Source: Alphaproteobacteria bacterium
GTDB lineage: Bacteria > Pseudomonadota > Alphaproteobacteria > Rickettsiales > UBA8987
NCBI GenBank assembly: GCA_023269645.1
Contig: JAHFPR010000136.1
Span: forward strand, 1-5,751
Length of the DNA stretch: 5,751 nucleotides
Direction: 5' to 3'
Under the pieces are notes generated by a model. The model searched no databases. It saw only the letters and a list, made by a program, of their open reading frames with translations, and had not been told where the DNA came from. Shown here in pieces: positions 5,713 to 5,751 of this stretch. Numbering within the stretch: the stretch's first letter is position 1; every line of letters begins with the position of its first letter. Position numbers and translations under genes: made by a program.

Positions 5713-5751
5713 GTGCGCGTATCACCTGTACCAACCCCTTACCTTGTGCGG
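5713..5751 (+). CDS. Possible start of a further gene, cut by the window end
   Basis: A GGAGG (5697-5701) is followed 11 nt later by a GTG at 5713, and the frame (MRVSPVPTPYLVR) stays open to the last base. It lies 22 bp after the sensor gene on the same strand, so it could be the next gene of the cluster. Thirteen codons are far too few to identify a product or to prove coding, and the RBS spacing is longer than ideal. Confidence 0.25.
   Translation, partial: MRVSPVPTPYLVR

Noticed and set aside
1..5751. CRISPR array, phage genes or toxin-antitoxin pair
   Set aside because: No regularly spaced repeats, no phage structural or integrase genes, and no recognisable toxin or antitoxin were seen on either strand.

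Overview
The window looks like a chromosomal segment of a GC-rich Gram-negative bacterium. A proteobacterium, probably an alphaproteobacterium, is the best guess. The reasons are an ExoD-family protein, an ECF sigma factor paired with a CnrX-type periplasmic sensor, and a prepilin-like protein with a GDGDG loop. The taxonomic placement is inference, because there is no rRNA or other marker gene here.

Layout. Positions 1-570 hold the 5' part of a type II secretion/type IV pilin-like (prepilin) gene on the minus strand. It starts at a GTG and runs off the left edge. Its promoter and RBS can be read at about 577-625. Just upstream of that promoter is an 82-bp, almost perfectly self-complementary element (645-726) flanked by exact 9-bp direct repeats (636-644 and 727-735), which is the anatomy of a miniature inverted-repeat transposable element (MITE) with its target-site duplication. 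Positions 736-896 are non-coding and contain three small GC-rich GCTTGC hairpins. A complete tRNA-Thr(GGT) with an encoded CCA follows at 897-971.

From about 1066 to the right edge all genes lie on the plus strand and are tightly packed. First comes a P-type cation-transporting ATPase of the P2 (calcium/sodium pump-like) type. Its stop is overlapped by the start of an ExoD-family membrane protein. After a 93-bp gap there is a three-gene cassette with overlapping stops and starts: an ECF sigma factor, a small single-pass membrane protein in the usual anti-sigma position, and a periplasmic metal-sensor-like protein of the CnrX/Spy type. A possible further gene starts at 5713 and is cut off by the window end.

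How the genes may work together (inference): the sigma/anti-sigma/sensor trio resembles the CnrYXH/NccYXH logic, in which a periplasmic protein senses metal or envelope stress and releases the sigma factor through a membrane anti-sigma protein. The adjacent cation pump and ExoD-family protein are plausible targets or partners. The most notable unexplained features are the MITE-like palindrome with its 9-bp duplication, an 18-codon leader ORF with a PPP motif whose stop overlaps the sigma-factor start, and an Asp-to-Asn change in the ion-binding region of the ATPase.
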